Shown one piece after another: positions 1-7,406 of a stretch of DNA of 64,000 bases. The position numbers and the translations under genes were made by a program. The notes below the pieces were generated by a model, which saw only the letters and a program-made list of their open reading frames with translations, had not been told where the DNA came from and made no database searches. How positions within the stretch are numbered: the first letter of the stretch is position 1; each line of letters begins with the position of its first letter. The stretch is from Atopomonas sediminilitoris (GTDB taxonomy: Bacteria; Pseudomonadota; Gammaproteobacteria; Pseudomonadales; Pseudomonadaceae): NCBI RefSeq assembly GCF_022601735.1, contig NZ_JAKUMM010000001.1:62001-126000 (forward strand), given 5' to 3'.

Positions 1-43
1 TTTCCTTGAGCAGGACTCGATAATTACATCTCGATACAGCACG

Positions 44-59
44 CTATGCTCCAGCATAG
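44..59. repeat. small perfect inverted repeat upstream of the first gene
   Basis: Arms CTATGCT and AGCATAG, separated by CC, lie 21 bases before the first start codon. No T-run follows. It could be an operator or a leader hairpin; function unknown. Confidence 0.3.
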
Positions 60-79
60 TCACTAAGTCGAGACTGAGC

Positions 80-655
80 ATGATCAAGTCACGCTTTAAT
101 CATTTATTGCTGTTGGCGTGCATTATCACTGCCATCAGTGGCCCGGCGCATGCCACCAAAGAGGTACCCTTTGCCCCGCAGATTGAGGTAGATCAACAGC
201 GCTTACGATTAAACGGTGAGTACCTGTTGGAATACCTGTGGGTCGATGTGTACCGCGCAGCACTGTACCTACCCGCCAGCACAACGCCTCAGGCTGATGA
301 CGTTTTGAGCCCCGCCCTAAGCAAACGCCTTGAGTTGGCTTACCTGTACGCCCTTAAACGCGACGACTTGATTGAAGCCGCTTGGCAAACGCTGCGTCGC
401 CAACACAGCCAAACGCTGCTCAAGCGCCTGCAAAGCGACATCGATCAACTGCACGAGGCTTTCACCGCGATCAAGCCCGGCGATCATTACAGCCTGGACT
501 ACAACGCCAACAACCAAACGCTGACCCTACGCTTTAACCAGCAGGTCGTATTCAGCCGCGCCAATGCAGAGCTAGCCCAAGTGTATTTAGGTATTTGGCT
601 CGGACCAGAGGGCTTATCCGACGCCCTTCGCGCCGCACTCATCGGCAAACCCTGA
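80..655 (+). CDS. chalcone isomerase-like periplasmic protein
   Basis: This 191-residue protein resembles the bacterial chalcone-isomerase-like family, which is usually annotated as secreted and has no established reaction in bacteria. Residues 1-25 form a signal peptide (basic start, LLLLACII core, cleavage near GPAHA/TK). The mature part carries the family pattern: an early strand with LRLNG, then WVDVYRAALYLP, a helical middle and a C-terminal YLGIWLGPEG segment. It stands alone on the plus strand and converges with gap, the two being separated by a hairpin terminator. No strong ribosome site is visible before the ATG. Family assignment is from recognisable motifs; the physiological role is unknown. 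Confidence 0.75.
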   Translation: MIKSRFNHLLLLACIITAISGPAHATKEVPFAPQIEVDQQRLRLNGEYLLEYLWVDVYRAALYLPASTTPQADDVLSPALSKRLELAYLYALKRDDLIEAAWQTLRRQHSQTLLKRLQSDIDQLHEAFTAIKPGDHYSLDYNANNQTLTLRFNQQVVFSRANAELAQVYLGIWLGPEGLSDALRAALIGKP

Positions 656-685
656 ATAACAAGCCACCAATAACCCAGCAGAAAC

Positions 686-713
686 AACACAGGGAGCCGA
701 AGCTCCCTGTGTT
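686..713. terminator. shared hairpin terminator between converging genes
   Basis: A 12-bp perfect stem (AACACAGGGAGC and its complement) closes a CGAA tetraloop. It lies between two converging genes and probably serves both, although the flanking T-runs are short. Confidence 0.7.
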
Positions 714-728
714 TGTACAGCCGATGGC

Positions 729-2171
729 TTACGCCGGGAAGGCCGGCGGGTTAACCCCAGCCATATCTTCCAGAATACGCACAACCTGACAGCTGTAGCC
801 AAACTCGTTGTCGTACCACACGTACAGCACAACGCGATTGTCTTGGCAGATAGTGGCCTGACCATCGACCACACCAGCATGACGGCTGCCCACAAAGTCC
901 GTAGAAACCACTTCCGGCGACTCGGTGTAGTCGATCTGCTTGTGCAGCGGCGACTCCAGCGACATTTCGCGCAGGTAGTTGTTCAGCTCTTCACGCTCAG
1001 CGGCTTTCTCAAGGTTCAGGTTGAGAATGGCCATTGACACGTTCGGCGTCGGGACGCGAATCGCGTTGCCGGTCAGCTTGCCAGCCAGTTCAGGCAGCGC
1101 CTTAGCCACGGCCTTAGCTGCGCCAGTCTCGGTGATCACCATGTTCAACGGTGCACCACGACCACGGCGATCGCCCTTGTGGAAGTTGTCGATCAGGTTC
1201 TGGTCGTTGGTGTACGAGTGCACGGTTTCCACGTGACCATTAACGATACCGAATTTGTCGTTGACGGCTTTCAGCACCGGCACGATGGCGTTAGTGGTGC
1301 AGGACGCGGCGGACACAATCGCATCTTCAGCGGTGATGGTGTCATGGTTGATGCCATGCACGATGTTCTTCAGGCCTTTACCCGGCGCCGTCAGGACGAC
1401 GCGTGCAGCGCCCGGGCACTTCAGGTGCAGGCCCAGGCCTTCGGCGTCACGCCACTTACCGGTGTTGTCCACCACGATGGCGTCTTGGATGCCGTACTGG
1501 GTGTAATCCACAGTCGACGGATCGTTGGAGTAGATCACCTGAATCTGGGTGCCATTGGCGGTAATAGTGTTGTTGACTTCATCAATGGTGATGGTGCCTT
1601 GGAACGGGCCATGTACCGAGTCACGACGCAGCAAGCTGGCACGCTTGACCAGGTCATTGTCGGCACCTTTACGCACCACGATGGCGCGCAGACGCAGGCC
1701 TTCGCCAGCACCGGCTTTTTCGATCATGATGCGCGCCAGCAGGCGACCGATACGGCCAAAGCCGTACAGCACAACGTCAGTGCCTTTGCTCGGCACCGCG
1801 CCTTTCTTGCCAGCCACCGAGGCCAGCTCGTCAGCCACAAACTGCTCAACCGACTTGCCCGCACCAGAACTCTGGTACTTAGCCGCCATGCGACCCAGAT
1901 CAACCGACGCCGCGCCCAGCTTTAAATCTGCCATGGCTTTAAGGATCGGGAAGGTCTCACGCACAGAGATTTCGCTGTTGTCGATTTGACGACGAGCAAA
2001 GCGATGCGCTTTCAGAATGGCGATCACCGAACGATTCACCAGGCCACGACCACAAATGGACGTCACCACGTTGTTGTTGCGGTACAGCTGGCCAATCAAC
2101 GGAATCATGGCTTCAGCCAGTTCTTCACGTTCGACCCAGTCGTTGAGGCAGGCTTCAGGCTTATCAGTCAC
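729..2171 (-). CDS. gap: glyceraldehyde-3-phosphate dehydrogenase, long form
   Basis: The enzyme interconverts glyceraldehyde-3-phosphate and 1,3-bisphosphoglycerate with a nicotinamide cofactor in the cytoplasm. At 480 residues it is longer than the usual ~335, with an N-terminal extension of about 125 residues, as in the long GAPDH of Pseudomonas encoded next to mfd. The Rossmann motif YGFGRIGR follows the extension, and the catalytic cysteine sits in SAASCTTN. The start is GTG, preceded by AAAGGTG. It is divergent from mfd, as in P. aeruginosa. Whether this copy works in glycolysis or gluconeogenesis cannot be read from the sequence. Confidence 0.93.
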   Translation of the reverse strand: MTDKPEACLNDWVEREELAEAMIPLIGQLYRNNNVVTSICGRGLVNRSVIAILKAHRFARRQIDNSEISVRETFPILKAMADLKLGAASVDLGRMAAKYQSSGAGKSVEQFVADELASVAGKKGAVPSKGTDVVLYGFGRIGRLLARIMIEKAGAGEGLRLRAIVVRKGADNDLVKRASLLRRDSVHGPFQGTITIDEVNNTITANGTQIQVIYSNDPSTVDYTQYGIQDAIVVDNTGKWRDAEGLGLHLKCPGAARVVLTAPGKGLKNIVHGINHDTITAEDAIVSAASCTTNAIVPVLKAVNDKFGIVNGHVETVHSYTNDQNLIDNFHKGDRRGRGAPLNMVITETGAAKAVAKALPELAGKLTGNAIRVPTPNVSMAILNLNLEKAAEREELNNYLREMSLESPLHKQIDYTESPEVVSTDFVGSRHAGVVDGQATICQDNRVVLYVWYDNEFGYSCQVVRILEDMAGVNPPAFPA

Positions 2172-2215
2172 GGCGACACCTTTGCAGTCAGGTACAGGGG
2201 AAATAAGGGGCGCAT

Positions 2216-2244
2216 ATTATGACCACCCACCCAGCTTGGGGCAA
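2216..2244 (-). promoter_or_regulatory. sigma-70-type promoter for gap
   Basis: On the minus strand, TTGCCC (2239-2244) and CATAAT (2216-2221) are separated by 17 bases. They lie 45 bases upstream of the GTG start. Read by eye. Confidence 0.5.
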
Positions 2245-2261
2245 TCACCAGTGGGCAGGTA

Positions 2262-2290
2262 CTGCCAAGCCAGCCTTAGGTCGGTACAAT
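2262..2290 (+). promoter_or_regulatory. sigma-70-type promoter for mfd
   Basis: CTGCCA (2262-2267) and TACAAT (2285-2290) are separated by 17 bases. Transcription would begin near 2297, which places the true mfd start downstream, at GTG 2318. Confidence 0.5.
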
Positions 2291-2317
2291 CGGCGCTTTT
2301 GTCATGGAGTCGATGCC

Positions 2318-5300
2318 GTGAGCCCATTGCATCTGCCTGCGTTACCCGCGCAGGGCAAGCAATCTTGGAGCAACCTGCAAGGTGCCGCGCTGGCACTCGC
2401 ACTGGCCGAAGCCGCACAGCGCGAGCAGCGTTTCCATCTACTGCTCACTTGCGACAGCCAGCAAGCAGAAAACATTGAGCAAGACGTGGCGTTTTTCGCC
2501 CCCCACTTGCCCGTGCTGCGCCTACCCGACTGGGAAACGCTGCCTTACGACATCTTCTCACCGCACCAAGACATCATCTCGCAACGCTTGAGCACGCTGT
2601 TTCGCCTGCCACAAGTCGAGCATGCGCTCTTGATCGTACCGATCAGCACCGCCCTCCACCGCTTACCCCCGCAGCACTACATCGGCGGCCAATGTCTTGA
2701 GCTAAAAACCGGGCAAAAACTCAACCTCGACAGCATGCGCGAGCAGCTAGAAGCCGCCGGCTACCGCTGCGTGGATACGGTGTACGAACACGGCGAATTT
2801 GCCGTGCGCGGCGCCCTGCTCGACCTGTACCCCATGGGCAGCGATGCCCCACTGCGGGTGGATCTGTTTGACGACGAAATCGACACCCTGCGCACTTTTG
2901 ATCCAGAAACCCAGCGCAGTCTCGATAAGATCGACAGCTTGCGGCTGTTGCCGGGCCGCGAGTTTCCCGCCAGCAAAGAAGCGTTACTGCAGTTTCGAGC
3001 GCGCTTTCGTGAGCGTTTTGACGTCGATTTTCGCCGCTGCCCGCTGTATCAGGACTTATCCAGCAACCTGATCCCGGCCGGCATTGAATATTACCTGCCG
3101 TTATTTTTTGAGCAGACTGCCAATCTGTTCGACTACCTGCCGGCCGCGACGTGTTTATTCACCCTGCCCGGCGTCGAGAAAGCCGCGGAACAGTTTTGGC
3201 GCGACGTGCGTAATCGTCATGAAGAGCGCCGCCACGATATCGAGCGACCGATTTTGCAGCCCAACGAGCTGTTCATCGCCGTTGAAGACTGCTTTGCCGA
3301 AATCAAACGCTGGCCGCGCATCACCCTTGACGCCGGCGCACAAGAACCCGGTGTCGGCATCGAACACATTGCCTGCCAAGCACCACCGATGCTGCCGGTC
3401 GATGCCAAAGCCGAGCAACCGCTGGCTGCCTTGGCGCACTTTCTAGAGCAGCAAACGGGGCGCGTGCTGTTTGTCGCCGAGTCGGCCGGCCGCCGTGAAG
3501 CGCTGCTGGAGCTACTGGCACGCATCCAAATCAAGCCGGAAACGGTCGAGGACTGGAGCGCGTTCTGCCAACAAGCACCGAGCCACGCCATCACCCTGGC
3601 GCCGTTGCAAAACGGCTTACTCACCGACTCGCTGGCGATCATTTGTGAAAGCCAGCTGTTTGGCCAGCGCATCGCCCAAAGCCGCCGCCGCGAGCGACGC
3701 GGCGAGAGTGGCGACAATCTGGTCAAAAACCTCACCGAGCTGCGCATCGGCGCGCCGGTGGTGCACATCGATCACGGTGTCGGCCGCTATCAAGGGCTGA
3801 CCACCATCGAGATTGACGGGCAAAGCACGGAGTTTTTGCTGCTCGAGTACGCCGACGAAGCCAAATTGTATGTACCGGTAGCCAACCTGCACCTGATCGC
3901 CCGCTACAGCGGTGCCGACGATGAACACGCGCCACTGCACCGGCTCGGCAGTGAGCAGTGGCAAAAAGCACGGCGCAAAGCCGCCGAACAGGTGCGTGAC
4001 GTCGCCGCCGAGCTGCTCGACATCTACGCGCGGCGGGCGGCGCGTAAAGGTTTTGCCTTTAGCAATCCGGAGCAGGATTACCTGCGCTTTGCCGAAGGCT
4101 TCCCCTTTGAGGAAACCCCCGACCAACAAGCCGCTATCGACGCGGTGATCAATGACATGACCCGCGCGCAGCCGATGGATCGACTGGTCTGCGGCGACGT
4201 TGGCTTTGGTAAAACCGAAGTTGCCATGCGGGCAGCCTTTGTCGCCGTGCATAGTGGCAAACAAGTGGCGGTACTGGTGCCCACCACCCTGCTCGCGCAA
4301 CAACACTTCAACAGCTTTCGTGACCGCTTTGCCGATTGGCCGGTGAAAGTTGAGCTGATGTCGCGCTTTCGTTCCAGCAAAGAGGTGGCCGACGCCGCCA
4401 GCGCGCTGGCCGACGGCAAAGTCGATATCATCATCGGCACTCATAAATTGCTACAAGGTGATGTGCAATTTGCCAATTTGGGCTTGGTCATCATCGACGA
4501 AGAACACCGTTTTGGTGTGCGACAAAAAGAGCAGCTCAAAGCACTGCGCAGTGAGGTCGACATCCTCACGCTGACCGCCACGCCTATCCCACGCACATTG
4601 AACATGGCGGTCTCGGGACTGCGCGAGCTGTCTATCATTGCCACTCCGCCGGCACGACGCCTGTCGGTGCGTACCTTTGTCATGCAGCAGAACAAGCCGG
4701 TGATCAAAGAAGCCGTGCTGCGTGAGTTACTGCGCGGCGGGCAGGTGTACTACCTGCACAACGAAGTCAAAACCATCGAAAAATGCGCCCAAGAACTGGC
4801 CGAGCTGGTGCCTGAGGCGCGGATTGCCGTCAGTCATGGGCAGATGCGCGAGCGTGAACTCGAGCAAGTCATGGGCGACTTCTATCACAAGCGTTTCAAC
4901 GTACTGGTGACCACCACCATCATTGAAACCGGTATCGATGTACCCAGCGCCAACACCATCGTGATCGAGCGGGCGGACAAGTTCGGCTTAGCCCAACTGC
5001 ACCAGCTGCGCGGCCGCGTGGGCCGTAGCCACCACCAAGCTTATGCCTATCTACTCACGCCTGACCGCAAGCAAATGACCCCCGACGCCGAGAAGCGCCT
5101 TGAGGCCATCGCCAACGCGCAAGACTTAGGCGCCGGTTTTGTCTTGGCCACCCACGATTTAGAAATTCGCGGTGCTGGCGAGCTCTTGGGCGACGGCCAA
5201 AGCGGACAAATTCACGCCGTCGGTTTTAGCCTGTACATGGACATGCTCGAGCGCGCGGTGAAAGCCATCCGCAAAGGCGAGCAGCCCAACCTTGAGCAAC

Positions 5301-5752
5301 CGCTCGCCTCCGGCATTGACATCAATCTGCGTATTCCCGCGTTGATCCCCGAAGATTATCTGCCGGATGTGCACACCCGCCTGATCATGTACAAGCGCAT
5401 CAGTAATGCCGAAGATGAGCGCGCCCTGCGTGAATTGCAGGTAGAAATGATCGACCGCTTTGGCTTGCTACCCGAGCCCAGCAAAAACCTGATGCGTTTG
5501 ACACTGTTAAAGCAACAAGCAGAAACACTGGGCATCAGCAAAATCGACGCCAGCGCCCAAGGTGGACGCATCGAGTTTGGCCCGTCCACCGCGGTCGACC
5601 CGCTGGTGATTGTGAAACTGATTCAAGGCGAGCCAACGCGCTATCGTCTTGAAGGCGCGACCTTGCTACGCTTCAGCACCCCCATGAGCCGTGCCGAAGA
5701 ACGCTTTAACGCGATCGAGGCGCTACTAGAGCGCTTGGCTCGCAAAGCCTAA
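2318..5752 (+). CDS. mfd: transcription-repair coupling factor Mfd
   Basis: Mfd is a DNA translocase that removes RNA polymerase stalled at lesions and recruits UvrA. The 1144-residue length is typical. The UvrB-like N-terminal module contains LPDWETLPYDIFSPHQD; the RNA polymerase-interacting region lies around residues 480-550; Walker A is GDVGFGKTE (about residue 625) and the DEEH box is IIDEEHRFG (about residue 725). I chose GTG 2318 over the ATG at 2219: GGAG precedes it by 8 bases, homology begins with SPLHLPALPAQGK, and a promoter lies between the two candidates. The csiV start lies 22 bases downstream of the stop, suggesting cotranscription. Confidence 0.97.
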   Translation: MSPLHLPALPAQGKQSWSNLQGAALALALAEAAQREQRFHLLLTCDSQQAENIEQDVAFFAPHLPVLRLPDWETLPYDIFSPHQDIISQRLSTLFRLPQVEHALLIVPISTALHRLPPQHYIGGQCLELKTGQKLNLDSMREQLEAAGYRCVDTVYEHGEFAVRGALLDLYPMGSDAPLRVDLFDDEIDTLRTFDPETQRSLDKIDSLRLLPGREFPASKEALLQFRARFRERFDVDFRRCPLYQDLSSNLIPAGIEYYLPLFFEQTANLFDYLPAATCLFTLPGVEKAAEQFWRDVRNRHEERRHDIERPILQPNELFIAVEDCFAEIKRWPRITLDAGAQEPGVGIEHIACQAPPMLPVDAKAEQPLAALAHFLEQQTGRVLFVAESAGRREALLELLARIQIKPETVEDWSAFCQQAPSHAITLAPLQNGLLTDSLAIICESQLFGQRIAQSRRRERRGESGDNLVKNLTELRIGAPVVHIDHGVGRYQGLTTIEIDGQSTEFLLLEYADEAKLYVPVANLHLIARYSGADDEHAPLHRLGSEQWQKARRKAAEQVRDVAAELLDIYARRAARKGFAFSNPEQDYLRFAEGFPFEETPDQQAAIDAVINDMTRAQPMDRLVCGDVGFGKTEVAMRAAFVAVHSGKQVAVLVPTTLLAQQHFNSFRDRFADWPVKVELMSRFRSSKEVADAASALADGKVDIIIGTHKLLQGDVQFANLGLVIIDEEHRFGVRQKEQLKALRSEVDILTLTATPIPRTLNMAVSGLRELSIIATPPARRLSVRTFVMQQNKPVIKEAVLRELLRGGQVYYLHNEVKTIEKCAQELAELVPEARIAVSHGQMRERELEQVMGDFYHKRFNVLVTTTIIETGIDVPSANTIVIERADKFGLAQLHQLRGRVGRSHHQAYAYLLTPDRKQMTPDAEKRLEAIANAQDLGAGFVLATHDLEIRGAGELLGDGQSGQIHAVGFSLYMDMLERAVKAIRKGEQPNLEQPLASGIDINLRIPALIPEDYLPDVHTRLIMYKRISNAEDERALRELQVEMIDRFGLLPEPSKNLMRLTLLKQQAETLGISKIDASAQGGRIEFGPSTAVDPLVIVKLIQGEPTRYRLEGATLLRFSTPMSRAEERFNAIEALLERLARKA

Positions 5753-5774
5753 CCCCATGAAGGATCTCACCGTT

Positions 5775-6299
5775 ATGCCGCTGCTGCGCAACCTGTTGCT
5801 GTTACTGACCTTGACCTGTGCGCCTGCGATGGCGCAATCGCTGTATCAAATTGAGGTGTTGGCCTTCCGGCAGGCCCAACCGCTGCTGGCCAGCCAGCCG
5901 GTCAACGATGCGTGGGCCGATGGCGCCCAAGCAGTGCAGCCAGAGGCGTCAATGACCCCCATGCTGGTGCAAGAAGCAGAGCGCCTAAGTAGCCCTGCCA
6001 ATGGCTATGAGCTGCTCATGCAACAAAGCTGGAAGCAGACCGTGACCGAGCAACCCGTCAGTGTGACGATCGGCCAAGGCGACAGCCAAGACGGCCATCA
6101 GCCGGTGGAACTTAAGCTGGACTTACGCAAGCAAAATTACATTGATGCCGGCGTTGACCTGTGGGTAAACCACTTCGGCGAAGACGGCCTGTTAATGGCC
6201 AGCGAGCGTCTCAAGCAAGAGCGCCGTATCAGCTACAAAGAACTCAACTATTTTGACCACGGCAGCATCGGCTTATTGATTCGCGTTACCCCGCTTTAA
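5775..6299 (+). CDS. csiV: CsiV-family periplasmic protein
   Basis: This 174-residue exported protein resembles the CsiV family, whose best-known member in Vibrio cholerae binds peptidoglycan and helps cells survive non-canonical D-amino acids. A signal peptide (MPLLRNLLLLLTLTCAPAMA) precedes SLYQIEVLAFRQ, the family's opening strand, and the C-terminus has the family-like SYKELNYFDH. The ATG at 5775 has AAGGA upstream and starts directly at the signal peptide; an in-frame ATG at 5757 would add six residues. It follows mfd closely, as in Pseudomonas. Function here is inferred from family and position only. Confidence 0.75.
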   Translation: MPLLRNLLLLLTLTCAPAMAQSLYQIEVLAFRQAQPLLASQPVNDAWADGAQAVQPEASMTPMLVQEAERLSSPANGYELLMQQSWKQTVTEQPVSVTIGQGDSQDGHQPVELKLDLRKQNYIDAGVDLWVNHFGEDGLLMASERLKQERRISYKELNYFDHGSIGLLIRVTPL

Positions 6300-6313
6300 C
6301 GCACGCGACACGC

Positions 6314-6350
6314 ACAACAAAAAAGGAGCCTCGCGCTCCTTTTTTGTTGT
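6314..6350. terminator. bidirectional intrinsic terminator
   Basis: A 16-bp perfect stem (left arm 6314-6329, right arm 6335-6350) has an A-run at its left base and a T-run at its right. It can end both the rightward mfd-csiV transcript and the leftward siderophore-locus transcript. Confidence 0.88.
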
Positions 6351-6377
6351 CACCGTTTAGAGACCCCGCACTAGTTC

Positions 6378-7283
6378 TTAATTCACCCGCGCCATGCTGG
6401 CGGGCATTGGCAGCAAATTAAAGCGCCGCCATGCTTGTCGCCAGCGCCGCCACTGTGGCCGCAATAACCATAGCGCCAACGGCACACTCAGCCATAAAGC
6501 GCCTAAAGCCTCGGCAGGCAGCAAAAACAGCACCAACGCGAGCAAACCCACGCCTAGGCTGGGCCGCAACCAACGCAGCACACTGGCGGTGGCTAAACAG
6601 GCGCGCAACATCACGCGTCCCCCTGCCCGCTGGATACGCGCCAGCGAGTTGTTCGCGCTGGTACGCATCAAGCTATGCAGCTCGTAGCCTTGCGCCGCCA
6701 GCAACGCTGGCAGCCGCGCGGGCTCGACGCCGCGCTGCAGCCAAGGGCGGATCAACCCCACACGCACCGCCCAACCGCTGGGCGATAGCTGCAAGCCGGC
6801 CAATGGGGCGCGGGCAAAATGCTGGCTGATCTCTGATAGCCAATGCGGCTCCCAGAGTGACTGCGGTGGGTTGAGCAATAAGATATCACTGTCATCGTGC
6901 AAGCCTTCGCTGGGGCGTTGCGCGGCACTCAGCCAACGCACCGGCAGCTGGCGAAAGCCCGGCTGCTGTAGACAGTCCGCGACAATCAGGCCGGCGTCAT
7001 CGTGCTGCTCGCTGTGCAATAGCAATTGCCAGTAGGCCCGTGGATAACGCCACAAGCGCGCACAATCTAGGCCTTGCACCACATGTTCAGCTTGGCCTGC
7101 CAAGGGCCAATACAGCTGAAAATACAAAGGCTCTGCCTCGCTGGTCGTTGGGCTAATGCCACGCACTGGCTGACACAGCGCCAACACACAGCGGTTTTGC
7201 ACGCGAGATAACAGCGGCTGCAACATCAGCAAGGCTACGGCGAGCCAGGCAGTCACACTCAGCACATCTAACCAAACCCACAT
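6378..7283 (-). CDS. membrane protein of unknown function at the end of the siderophore locus
   Basis: I do not recognise this 301-residue protein. One N-terminal membrane segment (about residues 4-24) is followed by a soluble domain of about 200 residues and two hydrophobic segments near 230-270, then a basic tail. The soluble part has DDSDILLLNP, faintly like the Asp-rich region of family 2 glycosyltransferases, but no clear catalytic set, so a degenerate glycosyltransferase is only a guess. ATG 7283 has GGAG seven bases upstream; a TTG at 7289 is less likely. It lies 123 bases after the siderophore synthetase fusion on the same strand and may be its last operon member. Confidence 0.6.
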   Translation of the reverse strand: MWVWLDVLSVTAWLAVALLMLQPLLSRVQNRCVLALCQPVRGISPTTSEAEPLYFQLYWPLAGQAEHVVQGLDCARLWRYPRAYWQLLLHSEQHDDAGLIVADCLQQPGFRQLPVRWLSAAQRPSEGLHDDSDILLLNPPQSLWEPHWLSEISQHFARAPLAGLQLSPSGWAVRVGLIRPWLQRGVEPARLPALLAAQGYELHSLMRTSANNSLARIQRAGGRVMLRACLATASVLRWLRPSLGVGLLALVLFLLPAEALGALWLSVPLALWLLRPQWRRWRQAWRRFNLLPMPASMARVN

Positions 7284-7406
7284 CGCCAACTCCTACAGCA
7301 GGCCACCCTGCTCGTCAGCCACTGACCCTGCACGCCAAACAGCGCGCAGACACTAACTTGAGCATAGGTGGCTTTACCGCGCTTGCAGGTTGCCGCCGAT
7401 AAAACG

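Noticed and set aside
1179..1925. A 248-codon frame antisense to gap
   Set aside because: It lies wholly inside the well-supported gap gene, with no ribosome site and no recognisable motif.
2219..2317. Extra 33 N-terminal codons of mfd
   Set aside because: A promoter lies inside this stretch and Mfd homology begins at GTG 2318, which has its own ribosome site.
3617..4444. A 275-codon frame antisense to mfd
   Set aside because: It covers a conserved part of mfd and reads as a codon-bias shadow.
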